Source of the DNA: Dorea_D sp963559605
GTDB lineage: Bacteria; Bacillota; Clostridia; Lachnospirales; Lachnospiraceae
Reading direction: 5' to 3'
DNA length: 19,110 nt
NCBI GenBank assembly: GCA_963559605.1
Contig: CAUWLL010000047.1
Span: 1 to 19,110, forward strand
This document shows positions 1 to 6,989 of this stretch, in pieces. The notes below the pieces were generated by a model, which saw only the letters and a program-made list of their open reading frames with translations, was not told where the DNA came from and did not search any database. A program made the translations under genes and the position numbers. Position 1 is the first letter of the stretch; the number at the start of each line of letters is the position of its first letter.

Positions 1-325
1 GAAACAATTTTATATCCATACACACAAAGCAGTTAGTCTTAGGATTGACTGCTTTAAAAAAGACACCATTTAGATGTAATTATGTCTTTTGGGTGTTACT
101 TTATAGGTCATATCAAGGCTCATTCAATCGTGGTAAATTCGTGGTAAAATGAGTGTTTTCTTATATTTTAAAATGCTTAAAAGTATAGTGTTTATGCAGA
201 TAATCTAAAATTTGATATAAAATTTGCTTCAAATTTTCCCCTATCTTTTTCGTTTGCTCATTCGTTATATTTATCAGAATGACATAAGTACTTATACATT
301 TTAAGTAACATACATTTGGAGTTGT
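1..325. other. Gene-free region with small inverted and direct repeats
   Basis: I see no convincing gene here. Two hairpin-capable inverted repeats are visible: AAAGCAGT (26-33) with ACTGCTTT (48-55), and AAAAGACA (58-65) with TGTCTTTT (83-90). A tandem direct repeat of TCGTGGTAAA lies at 128-137 and 139-148. An AT-only hairpin, AAAATTTG (219-226) with CAAATTTT (230-237), follows. The promoter of the downstream sigma factor operon should be in the last 150 bases. A weak -10-like TATACA is at 293-298, but no good -35 accompanies it. The region could be the scar or edge of a mobile element; that is inference. Confidence 0.5.
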
Positions 326-343
326 ATGGGAGAGGAGGATTTT

Positions 344-889
344 TTGGATACGGATTTTCTTATAATTCGAAAAATGAAGCAGGGTGATGATAATGCTTTT
401 GACCAATTCGTGCATAAATATTATGAAGAAATTTTTAATTATTGCAATCGACATTGTTATGACACAGAATATGCAGAGGATTTGGCACAGGAGACGTTCC
501 TGCATTTTTTTGCAAAATTATCTGACTACCATTACAAAGGCAAGACGAAAAATTATTTATATACGATCGCGGGTAATCTCTGTAAAGATTATTACAAAAA
601 GAAAAAAGAGGTTTTGGCAGAGGATGAAGTTTTGGAGCGAAACATTCTGCCGGGCGCAGATCAGGAGGAGGGAGTGGTGACGAAGGTAGTCGTCAAAGAA
701 GCGCTTGAGAAGCTTTCGGAGGAATATCGGGAAGTGATCATCTTGTATTACTTTCAGGATTTGAAGCTTTCTGAGATAGCAGATGTATTACAGATAAATT
801 TATCATTAGTAAAATATAGAATGAGACAGGCAAAAAAGCAATTAGAACAATATTTAGGAAGGGAGGGTTTTTATGAATCTGGAAAATAG
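344..889 (+). CDS. ECF-type sigma-70 family RNA polymerase sigma factor
   Basis: Alternative sigma factor of the extracytoplasmic function type, expected to direct RNA polymerase to a small regulon that probably includes its own operon. The protein has a region 2 at about residues 19-80 (with AEDLAQETFLHFF and the acidic/aromatic -10 recognition stretch). A linker follows, then a region 4 helix-turn-helix in the last 65 residues (EEYREVIILYYF ... LSEIADVLQINLSLVKYRMRQAKKQL). I place the start at the TTG at 344: a perfect AGGAGG at 333-338 sits 5 nt upstream and it yields the N-terminus MDTDFLIIRKMKQGD. An in-frame ATG at 326 with a weaker GGAG 4 nt upstream would add six residues. The 3' end overlaps the next gene by 17 nt, which suggests translational coupling, as is common for sigma/anti-sigma pairs. 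The regulon is unknown. Confidence 0.9.
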   Translation: MDTDFLIIRKMKQGDDNAFDQFVHKYYEEIFNYCNRHCYDTEYAEDLAQETFLHFFAKLSDYHYKGKTKNYLYTIAGNLCKDYYKKKKEVLAEDEVLERNILPGADQEEGVVTKVVVKEALEKLSEEYREVIILYYFQDLKLSEIADVLQINLSLVKYRMRQAKKQLEQYLGREGFYESGK

Positions 890-1634
890 GATGAAGAATT
901 ACAAGAAGCAGACCGAAACAAGATCAAGAGAAGAGAAGATTTTGGATACCATTCGCAAATCCAAAGAGACATTTTATGAAAAAGAACAGGCGAGAATGTT
1001 GACTTACTGGGAATTTCTGTGGACGCAGGCAAGAATGATCCAGAAAAGATGGTGGCTGCTTCAAACACTTCTGCTGGCTTTCGTTGGCTTTACGATACCA
1101 GGTATGGAAGATGATTTCTTCGTGCAGAGAAGTATGGGAGTTGCCGGAGTGTTGTTTGTCGTCCTTGTGATACCGGAACTCTGGAAAAACAGAAGCAATC
1201 ACTGTATGGAGATAGAAGCCGCCTCCTTTTATTCTCTGCGGCAGATTTATGCGGCAAGAATCCTGTTGTTTGGTATAGCGGATATTTTCCTGCTGACCGT
1301 ATTTTGTATGATCCTGCATGGGAAAATGCAGTTTACATTTCTAGATTTGTTAACGCAGTTTTTATTCCCCATGGCGGTGACGGCATGCATTTGTTTTGGG
1401 TTATTATGTAATAAATATGCGGTAAATGAAATGGTATCTGTCATATTGTGCCTTCTGTGGAGTGCGGTATGGTGGATGATCACGTTTAGTGAAAGGATTT
1501 ATACAGCGCTGGTGGCTCCGGTATGGATCGTCCTGTTTGGAATGGCTGTAATGTTCATGGGAGCTGCTATTTATAGGACTTTACGAAACTGTTCCGCTTT
1601 TGGGGAGCAAGAAGATCAGAATATGAAAAAATGA
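873..1634 (+). CDS. Six-helix membrane protein, candidate anti-sigma factor or ABC partner
   Basis: Unnamed 253-residue protein. The first about 60 residues are charged and soluble (many Lys, Glu, Arg). They are followed by roughly six hydrophobic segments at about 63-82, 88-105, 127-147, 153-175, 184-203 and 209-233, and a short charged tail. The start follows GGGAGGG by 5 nt and overlaps the sigma gene. Position directly after an ECF sigma gene and the cytosolic-domain-plus-membrane layout fit a membrane-anchored anti-sigma factor. No classical zinc anti-sigma motif (HxxxCxxC) is seen. The stretch EIEAASFYSLRQIYAARILL resembles the amphipathic segment before a helix in ABC-2 permeases, so it may instead be, or also be, a transporter subunit working with the two downstream genes. 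Function is inferred from context only. Confidence 0.75.
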   Translation: MNLENRMKNYKKQTETRSREEKILDTIRKSKETFYEKEQARMLTYWEFLWTQARMIQKRWWLLQTLLLAFVGFTIPGMEDDFFVQRSMGVAGVLFVVLVIPELWKNRSNHCMEIEAASFYSLRQIYAARILLFGIADIFLLTVFCMILHGKMQFTFLDLLTQFLFPMAVTACICFGLLCNKYAVNEMVSVILCLLWSAVWWMITFSERIYTALVAPVWIVLFGMAVMFMGAAIYRTLRNCSAFGEQEDQNMKK

Positions 1635-1650
1635 TAGTAGGAGGTTTCAA

Positions 1651-2538
1651 ATGGAAATAAAAATTACGAATCTGACAAAACAGTTTGGAGATTTTACAGC
1701 AGTAGACTGTTTGGATATAACGATGACAACCGGAGTTTATGGGCTTTTGGGGGTGAACGGCGCAGGAAAGACAACGCTTATGCGTATGCTTTGTACCTTG
1801 CTTCATCCTACAGAAGGAAGGATTACCTGCAATGATAAGGATATTTTTCAAATGGACGGAGATTATCGAAAGATTTTAGGGTACTTGCCTCAGGATTTTG
1901 GGTATTACCCGGAGTTCACCGTACAGGACTATTTGCTTTACGTTGCGTCGATCAAAGGAATCCGTCCCGTAGTGGCAAAAAAGCGTGTGAAAGAATTGAT
2001 CGCGGCAGTAGGACTTCAAAAGGCAGTTCATAAGAAAATGAAAAAACTGTCCGGCGGTATGAAACGGCGCGTAGGTATCGCTCAAGCAATGCTTAACGAT
2101 CCAAAGATCCTGATTCTGGATGAGCCGACAGCGGGGCTGGATCCCAATGAGCGTATTCGTTTCCGAAACCTGATCAGCGAGCTGGCAGAAAACCGACTGG
2201 TGCTTTTATCCACCCACATTGTTTCGGATGTGGAGTATATCGCGAACGAGATTTTGCTTATGAAAGATGGAAGGATCATGCATCGGGGAACGACAGAGGA
2301 ACTGATCGATACTATGACAGAGAAGGTGTGGAAATGTTTTGTCCCCAAAAAGGAAGTACCCCGCTACCTGAAAGAATATAAGATCTCCAACATGAAATCG
2401 GAGGCAGGCGGAGCAGAACTTCGCATTATTTCAGAAAATAGACCGATGCAAGATGCAGTATTAGAAGACGCAAATCTGGAAGATGTATTTTTGTATTATT
2501 TTGGAGAGAAGGCAGGTGAAGACAATGTTGAGATTTGA
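1651..2538 (+). CDS. ABC transporter ATP-binding protein (ABC-2 type)
   Basis: Cytosolic ATPase of an ABC-2 type exporter. Visible motifs are Walker A GVNGAGKTT (residues 34-42), signature LSGGMKRRVGIAQ (from 133), Walker B ILILDEPTAGLDP (153 on, with D157/E158) and the switch histidine in STHIVSD (H189). The 295-residue length is usual for this family (CcmA/BcrA-like); the last about 80 residues are a variable C-terminal domain. An AGGAGG about 7 nt before the ATG supports the start. The 3' end overlaps the permease gene by 14 nt. Together with the permease it should form a heteromeric pump. The substrate cannot be read from the sequence; antimicrobial peptide or envelope-stress export is plausible because the operon is led by an ECF sigma factor. 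Confidence 0.95.
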   Translation: MEIKITNLTKQFGDFTAVDCLDITMTTGVYGLLGVNGAGKTTLMRMLCTLLHPTEGRITCNDKDIFQMDGDYRKILGYLPQDFGYYPEFTVQDYLLYVASIKGIRPVVAKKRVKELIAAVGLQKAVHKKMKKLSGGMKRRVGIAQAMLNDPKILILDEPTAGLDPNERIRFRNLISELAENRLVLLSTHIVSDVEYIANEILLMKDGRIMHRGTTEELIDTMTEKVWKCFVPKKEVPRYLKEYKISNMKSEAGGAELRIISENRPMQDAVLEDANLEDVFLYYFGEKAGEDNVEI

Positions 2539-3742
2539 GATTAAGAAGATATTTTCAAAGACGGTAAATAAAATAGTGTTGCTTGTGCTGCTGGCAGTTT
2601 TGCTGACGGCAGGTTTTTTGACGGTCAATGGAGTCAGATATGTTGAAGAAGACGGGAACATACTTACCGGAATCTCAGCAGCCCGGAGATTTCGGGAAGA
2701 AGAAAATAAGTGGAAAGGGAAGCTTACGGAAGAAATTTTTGGACAGGTGCTTTCAGAAAATCAGAAAATCAATGCAGAAGCCGGTGGAGTTGAGGATATG
2801 GATAATCAATATTTTTCCAAAAAGCAAAGCTTTTACGAAATCCGAAACCTGATAAATGATGCGCTTGTGGGATATGAAGACTATGACTATTACAGAGTGG
2901 ATCATGTGTCGGCAGATGAGAAAATAGATGTGTACGGAAGTCGTCTGTCTGCATTGGAAACACTGCTGGAAACGAAAGATATGAAAGAAGGATTTTCAGA
3001 GAAGGAGAAACAATTTTTAATCCGGCAGTGGGAGAAACTTGACACACCGTTTTACTATGAGTATGCCGGAGGCTGGAAAGCAATTCTGGAAGATTCCCAG
3101 ATCATGCAGCCGTTACTTGCAATCATTGTGATTGTACTGGGATTTTTAGTGTCTGGTATTTTCTCCGATGAATTTCAGTACAAGGCGGACTCCATTTTCT
3201 TTTCTTCCAGACTTGGAAGAAACAAGGCGGTATTGGCAAAGATCGGGGCAGGTATCTTGACTGGTACGATGGTGTATTGGGGAGCTGTTCTATTCTATAC
3301 CCTGATTGTACTTATGGCTTTGGGATTCGGCGGAGGGAATTGCCCGATACAGATTTCTAATTGGAAGGCAATGTATAATCTGACGTATTTTGAGGAATTT
3401 CTTCTGGTAGCAGTGGCAGGATATGTGGGGAGTTTGTTCATTCTTATGATAGCAATGTTTGTGTCTGCCAAGACGCGCTTTACAGTAATTGCAATTACCA
3501 TTCCGTTTGCGTTGGCGTGTGCGCCCATGTTCATCGGAAGAGTGAGCATTTTCTCGCGTATTACAAACTTCTTGCCGGATATGTTGCTTCGCGTCTGCGT
3601 GGAGCTGGATCAGTTTTTGATTTACGAAATCGGCGGAAGGGTGTTAGGATTATTCACATTTTTAATTCCGGTGTATTTGGTTTTGTATATATTGGGACTT
3701 CCGATGCTGTATCATGTCTATAAACGTGTAGAGGTAAAGTGA
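2525..3742 (+). CDS. ABC transporter permease (ABC-2 type)
   Basis: Membrane partner of the preceding ATPase, 405 residues. One N-terminal transmembrane helix (about residues 16-33) is followed by a large, charged, probably extracellular domain (about 35-190), then about five further helices from about residue 193 to the end. This one-plus-five layout with a big first loop is typical of ABC-2 permeases. I chose the ATG at 2525: it follows GAAGGCAGGTGAAGAC and the protein then begins MLRFEIKKIFSK, the usual cytosolic lead-in; a longer reading from 2483 would add 14 residues without a ribosome binding site. Last gene of the ECF-sigma operon; no clear terminator follows, and the next promoter starts 10 nt after the stop codon. 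Confidence 0.88.
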   Translation: MLRFEIKKIFSKTVNKIVLLVLLAVLLTAGFLTVNGVRYVEEDGNILTGISAARRFREEENKWKGKLTEEIFGQVLSENQKINAEAGGVEDMDNQYFSKKQSFYEIRNLINDALVGYEDYDYYRVDHVSADEKIDVYGSRLSALETLLETKDMKEGFSEKEKQFLIRQWEKLDTPFYYEYAGGWKAILEDSQIMQPLLAIIVIVLGFLVSGIFSDEFQYKADSIFFSSRLGRNKAVLAKIGAGILTGTMVYWGAVLFYTLIVLMALGFGGGNCPIQISNWKAMYNLTYFEEFLLVAVAGYVGSLFILMIAMFVSAKTRFTVIAITIPFALACAPMFIGRVSIFSRITNFLPDMLLRVCVELDQFLIYEIGGRVLGLFTFLIPVYLVLYILGLPMLYHVYKRVEVK

Positions 3743-3752
3743 AAATTTCTTC

Positions 3753-3787
3753 TTGCAACCAGAGACAAAAAGTATGATAATTATACT
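3753..3787 (+). promoter_or_regulatory. Promoter with palindromic operator before the MarR gene
   Basis: A sigma-A type promoter is readable: TTGCAA (3753-3758), 17-bp spacer, GATAAT (3776-3781). A 17-bp near-perfect palindrome, AGTATGATAATTATACT (3771-3787), covers the -10 box; only one of its eight base pairs is mismatched. MarR proteins bind such 16-20 bp palindromes as dimers and often repress their own promoter. This is therefore the likely autoregulatory operator. Confidence 0.65.
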
Positions 3788-3828
3788 CAGGATAACATGT
3801 ATTTACAGGCAGATGAGAGGAACGAAGA

Positions 3829-4284
3829 ATGGAAGACGCATACAAGGCCATCAATGACACGCTGGTCAATCTGATCAACGAAATATGGGAGCTGGAAGAA
3901 AAGGCAATTATAACGGAAGAGTTTAAGGACCTTTCGAATAATGACATGCATGTCATTGAAGCTATCGGTACGGGCGAGGGAGGCAACATGTCTTCGATTG
4001 CAAAGAAACTGAATATTACAGTGGGTTCTCTCACCATTGCCATGAACAGCTTGGTAAATAAGAAATATGTGGAGCGAAGACGAAGCGAAGAGGACAGGCG
4101 GGTTGTGTTTGTAAAGCTGACTGCCAAGGGAAAGAAGGCATACAGACATCACGAAGATTATCACAGGCAGATGACACAGGCAATTTTAGAGAAGCTGGAT
4201 GAGACAGAACTTCCTGTGCTTATGAAAATGTTGGATGCGTTGACGGAGTTTTTTAAAGGCTATAGCGAGGCGAAGGAGAAATAA
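3829..4284 (+). CDS. MarR family transcriptional regulator
   Basis: DNA-binding repressor or activator of the MarR family, 151 residues, the usual size. The winged helix-turn-helix spans about residues 37-105: MSSIAKKLNITVGSLTIAMNSLVNKKYVERRRSEEDRRVVFVKLTAKG is present in outline, with the recognition helix SLTIAMNSLVNK and the wing RRRSEEDRRVVF. N- and C-terminal helices form the dimer interface. An AGAGG about 8 nt upstream supports the ATG at 3829. It heads a four-gene set (MarR, HAD, sirtuin, GNAT), and its stop overlaps the next ATG (TAATG). A palindrome over the upstream -10 box suggests autorepression. The inducing ligand is unknown. Confidence 0.93.
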   Translation: MEDAYKAINDTLVNLINEIWELEEKAIITEEFKDLSNNDMHVIEAIGTGEGGNMSSIAKKLNITVGSLTIAMNSLVNKKYVERRRSEEDRRVVFVKLTAKGKKAYRHHEDYHRQMTQAILEKLDETELPVLMKMLDALTEFFKGYSEAKEK

Positions 4285-4940
4285 TGGTTAAAGGCGTAAT
4301 TTTTGATATGGATGGAACGATGTTTGACACCGAGAGAATGTCGACGATCACATGGCAGAAAGTAGGAGCGGAGATGGGAATTGATATTCCGATTGAATTC
4401 ATTGACAGATGCAGGGGAAAAAGTTCTGCAAAAATCGGAGAACTTTTTCAGCATCGGTATGGAAACACCTTTGATTATGAATATGCCAGACGCATCAAAC
4501 ACCGACTTTTTGATGAGATGGTGGAAAAAGACGGTGTTCCGGTGAAAAAGGGTTTAATAGAACTTTTGGAATATTTAAAGAATGCAAAGATCCCGGCGGC
4601 GGTTGCTACTTCCAACGGACGGGAGTGGTCGGAAAAACTGTTGAAACTGACAGGAACTTATGATTATTTTACAGCTTTTATGTATGGCGACATGATGAAG
4701 GTCAGTAAGCCTGAGCCGGATATTTTCCTGGAGGCGGCAAAAAAACTCGGTCAAAGACCTCAGGATTGTCTGGTGCTTGAAGACAGTACGCCGGGGATAC
4801 TGGCAGGGAAAGCCGCCGGCGGATATGTCATCTATGTTCCGGATATGATCGAGGTATCGGCAGAAGTGAAAGCCGGGATTACAGCGGAAATGGAAAACCT
4901 GTCTTACGTCATTGACTGGATAAAGATAGAAAACGAATAA
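4284..4940 (+). CDS. HAD family hydrolase (beta-phosphoglucomutase-like phosphatase)
   Basis: Haloacid dehalogenase superfamily phosphatase or phosphomutase, subfamily I with a helical cap, 218 residues. Motif I is FDMDGTMFDTE (nucleophile D8, acid/base D10), motif II lies in ATSNG, motif III is the Lys in SKPEPDIF, and motif IV is LEDSTPG. The cap is inserted between motifs I and II (about residues 16-85). The arrangement matches the beta-phosphoglucomutase/sugar-phosphatase group, but substrate cannot be assigned. The start overlaps the MarR stop codon (TAATG), and AAGGAG lies 6 nt upstream. Confidence 0.93.
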   Translation: MVKGVIFDMDGTMFDTERMSTITWQKVGAEMGIDIPIEFIDRCRGKSSAKIGELFQHRYGNTFDYEYARRIKHRLFDEMVEKDGVPVKKGLIELLEYLKNAKIPAAVATSNGREWSEKLLKLTGTYDYFTAFMYGDMMKVSKPEPDIFLEAAKKLGQRPQDCLVLEDSTPGILAGKAAGGYVIYVPDMIEVSAEVKAGITAEMENLSYVIDWIKIENE

Positions 4941-4973
4941 AATAAGAAAGAAGTATGTTTGGAGGTGTGGCAT

Positions 4974-5699
4974 ATGTATGAGACGGAGATCCAACGTTTG
5001 CAGGAGATTATTGACGACAGTGAAAACATTGTATTTTTTGGTGGCGCAGGAGTATCGACAGAAAGTAACATTCCTGATTTCAGAAGTGCAGACGGCTTGT
5101 ATCGGCAGGAATACAAGTATTCACCGGAGCAGATTGTAAGTCACAGCTTTTTTGTGAGAGATACGGACAGCTTTTACGAGTTTTATAAAAATAAAATGAT
5201 GTTTTTAGATGCAAAGCCTAATGCAGCGCATTTGAAACTGGCGGAGCTGGAAAGGGCCGGAAGATTGAGAGCAGTGATTACTCAGAATATTGACGGACTT
5301 CATCAGGCGGCGGGAAGTAAAACAGTCTGGGAGCTTCATGGAAGTATCCATCGGAATTATTGTCAGAAGTGTGGCAAGTTTTACGATGCAGCTTTTGTGA
5401 AGCATGCGGCCGGTGTACCGAGGTGCGAGTGCGGAGGGATCATCAAACCGGATGTGGTGCTGTATGAAGAAGGTCTGGATTCCGGGATTATCCAAAATAG
5501 TATCCGGGCGATCAGTGAGGCGGATACGCTTCTCATCGGCGGAACATCACTGGTAGTATATCCGGCGGCAGGATTTATCGATTATTTTCACGGAAAACAT
5601 CTGGTGGTGATCAATAAGAGCGCTACGGCGAAAGAAGTCCGTGCAGAACTCGTTATTGCAGCGCCTATCGGAGAGGTTATGAAAGGAGTTAAAGTATAA
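4974..5699 (+). CDS. cobB: NAD-dependent protein deacylase, sirtuin (Sir2 family)
   Basis: Removes acyl groups from protein lysines, consuming NAD and releasing nicotinamide and O-acyl-ADP-ribose; cytosolic. Visible signatures are the NAD-binding GAGVSTESNIPDFRS (residues 24-38), TQNID (103-107), catalytic His122 in HGS, and a structural zinc site C130-x2-C133 and C151-x-C153. The length of 241 residues is normal for a bacterial single-domain sirtuin. The ATG at 4974 is preferred because GGAGG ends 8 nt upstream; an in-frame TTG at 4959 lies before that site. It has the canonical active-site residues, so it is not the SirTM (ADP-ribosylating) type. The next gene is an acetyltransferase starting 3 nt downstream. 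The symbol is used for the family, not a proven orthology. Confidence 0.95.
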   Translation: MYETEIQRLQEIIDDSENIVFFGGAGVSTESNIPDFRSADGLYRQEYKYSPEQIVSHSFFVRDTDSFYEFYKNKMMFLDAKPNAAHLKLAELERAGRLRAVITQNIDGLHQAAGSKTVWELHGSIHRNYCQKCGKFYDAAFVKHAAGVPRCECGGIIKPDVVLYEEGLDSGIIQNSIRAISEADTLLIGGTSLVVYPAAGFIDYFHGKHLVVINKSATAKEVRAELVIAAPIGEVMKGVKV

Positions 5700-5701
5700 A
5701 G

Positions 5702-6199
5702 ATGGAATTGAGACAATGGACACACAAAGACAAGAGTAGTTTAATGAACCTCTGCAATGAAGTGGACCGGACATATCTGAGTGGGAGAATGCCTTTTCCG
5801 TACTTGGAAGAAGATGCAGATTGGTGGCTTACGACCGTGGAAGAACACGATGGGAAAGACAGGATTGTCCGTGCGATCATTGTGGATGGAAAAGTTGCCG
5901 GAAGTATATCGGTGGAGCAGATGGCGGACGTTCGCAGTAAAGATGCAGAAATAGGCTATATGTTAGATACAGATTACTGGGGGCAGGGAGTTATGACGGA
6001 TGCGGTTCGGGAAATTTGTGAGATCGCATTTCGAGAGATGGATATTATCCGTATCACGGGAATGGTGTACGAACCCAATGTTGCGTCCGCAAAAGTTCTT
6101 GAAAAGAACGGCTTTGTTTTGGAGGGTGTTTTAAAAAATGCAGTAGTAAAGGATGAGAATATTTATAATCTTCGTATCTATGGAAAAGTAAAACCATAA
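5702..6199 (+). CDS. GNAT family N-acetyltransferase (RimJ/RimL-like)
   Basis: Acetyl-CoA-dependent transferase of the RimJ/RimL type, 165 residues. Motif A is visible as EIGYMLDTDYWGQGVMTDAV (acetyl-CoA pyrophosphate loop QGVMT), followed by the strand/helix RITGMVYEPNVASAKVLEKNGF and a terminal LRIYGKVKP. Family members acetylate protein N-termini, small molecules or antibiotics; the substrate here is unknown. The gene starts 3 nt after the sirtuin stop, with AAAGGAG inside the sirtuin gene as ribosome binding site. It is therefore co-translated with an enzyme of the opposite activity. Last gene of the MarR-led operon. Confidence 0.92.
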   Translation: MELRQWTHKDKSSLMNLCNEVDRTYLSGRMPFPYLEEDADWWLTTVEEHDGKDRIVRAIIVDGKVAGSISVEQMADVRSKDAEIGYMLDTDYWGQGVMTDAVREICEIAFREMDIIRITGMVYEPNVASAKVLEKNGFVLEGVLKNAVVKDENIYNLRIYGKVKP

Positions 6200-6224
6200 T
6201 GGACAGATATTTTACAGAAGCAGT

Positions 6225-6253
6225 GGGCAACGCGAAAGCGTTGTCCATTTTCG
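6225..6253 (+). terminator. Probable intrinsic terminator after the GNAT gene
   Basis: GGGCAACGC (6225-6233), a GAAA loop and GCGTTGTCC (6238-6246) form a 9-bp stem with one G-U pair, followed by ATTTTCG. The T-run is short, so termination may be partial. The 5' AATGGACA (6198-6205) could alternatively pair with TGTCCATT (6242-6249). Confidence 0.55.
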
Positions 6254-6273
6254 TCATGTTTAATAAAAACGAA

Positions 6274-6289
6274 CCATTTGTTTAGTATA
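6274..6289 (+). promoter_or_regulatory. Upstream operator half of a 16-bp inverted repeat
   Basis: CCATTTGTTTAGTATA lies upstream of the polyamine-operon promoter and is the exact reverse complement of 6388-6403. It includes the GTTTAGTATA motif; together with the following bases it reads GTTTA...CAAAC (6280-6300). Likely binding site for the HTH-cupin regulator encoded just downstream (inference). Confidence 0.6.
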
Positions 6290-6323
6290 AAGTGACAAAC
6301 TTTTTGAAAATCAAAAGATGGTA

Positions 6324-6351
6324 TTGCATTTCCCCAAAAAAACGGTATAAT
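6324..6351 (+). promoter_or_regulatory. Promoter of the polyamine transport operon
   Basis: TTGCAT (6324-6329), 16-bp spacer, perfect TATAAT (6346-6351). It lies between the two arms of the 16-bp inverted repeat, giving a leader of roughly 55 nt before the regulator's GTG start. Confidence 0.75.
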
Positions 6352-6387
6352 ATATGCTGTTCGATAACTTTAAAACAAAAGTTTAAT

Positions 6388-6403
6388 TATACTAAACAAA
6401 TGG
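6388..6403 (-). promoter_or_regulatory. Downstream operator half of a 16-bp inverted repeat
   Basis: TATACTAAACAAATGG is the perfect reverse complement of 6274-6289. It also belongs to an imperfect palindrome GTTTA(N7)TAAAC at 6381-6397. Its end overlaps the ribosome binding site GGAGG (6402-6406) of the regulator gene. A protein bound here would lie just downstream of the transcription start. Confidence 0.6.
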
Positions 6404-6413
6404 AGGCGGACAG

Positions 6414-6947
6414 GTGGATATTGGAAAAAAGCTGAAAGAACTGCGTCTACAGAATGATTTGACACTGGATGATCTTGCATCGAGAAGCGAGCTTACCAAA
6501 GGATTTTTGTCACAGGTAGAGAGAAATTTGACAACGCCGAGTATTGCTACGCTGGATGATATATTGGAGGCTCTTGGAAGCAATCTGTCGGATTTCTTCC
6601 GTGAGGAAGAAGAAAAACAGGTGGTTTTTTCCACGCAGGATTTCTTCGTGGACGAGCAGGAAGATTATCAGATTGAGTGGGTGATCCCCAATGCCCAGAA
6701 GAATGAGATGGAGCCTATTCTTCTGACACTGTATCCGAAGAAAAAGAGTCACGTCTTATCTGCTTATCAGGGAGAAGAATTCGGCTATGTGTTAAAAGGA
6801 ACCGTCACTATCGTACAGGGCAATAAAAAATATAAAGTAAAAGCAAAAGAAACCTTTTACTTAGACGGAAGAAAAAGTCATTATTTATATAATCATGGAA
6901 ATAGTGAAGCGAAGGTGCTGTGGATAACAACGCCGCCGATGTTTTAA
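6414..6947 (+). CDS. HTH-XRE/cupin transcriptional regulator of polyamine transport
   Basis: Two-domain regulator of the PuuR-like type, 177 residues. The N-terminal XRE helix-turn-helix covers about residues 1-62 (GKKLKELRLQNDLTLDDLAS ... LTKGFLSQVERNLTTPSIATLDDILEALG). The C-terminal cupin covers about residues 100-175 (LSAYQGEEFGYVLKGTVTIV and the following beta strands) and would bind the effector, plausibly a polyamine. The start is a GTG at 6414 with GGAGG 7 nt upstream. It leads potABCD, 42 nt before the potA ATG. Flanking inverted repeats around the promoter point to autoregulation of the whole operon. Confidence 0.92.
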   Translation: MDIGKKLKELRLQNDLTLDDLASRSELTKGFLSQVERNLTTPSIATLDDILEALGSNLSDFFREEEEKQVVFSTQDFFVDEQEDYQIEWVIPNAQKNEMEPILLTLYPKKKSHVLSAYQGEEFGYVLKGTVTIVQGNKKYKVKAKETFYLDGRKSHYLYNHGNSEAKVLWITTPPMF

Positions 6948-6989
6948 CAGAGCTGTGATTTGAAGAAATACGAGGAAGGGAGAAGTATC

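Noticed and set aside
161..505. Minus-strand open frame of 114 codons over the start of the sigma gene
   Set aside because: Low-complexity, AT-driven sequence with no ribosome binding site; it overlaps a convincing sigma factor on the other strand.
4974..5699. Sirtuin as the SirTM partner of the zinc macrodomain
   Set aside because: Catalytic His and canonical NAD motifs place it with ordinary deacylases, and it is about 12 kb away in another operon.
6198..6249. Alternative stem AATGGACA/TGTCCATT competing with the GNAT terminator, as in an attenuator
   Set aside because: It overlaps the GNAT stop codon, and no regulated gene follows within the transcript; probably coincidental.
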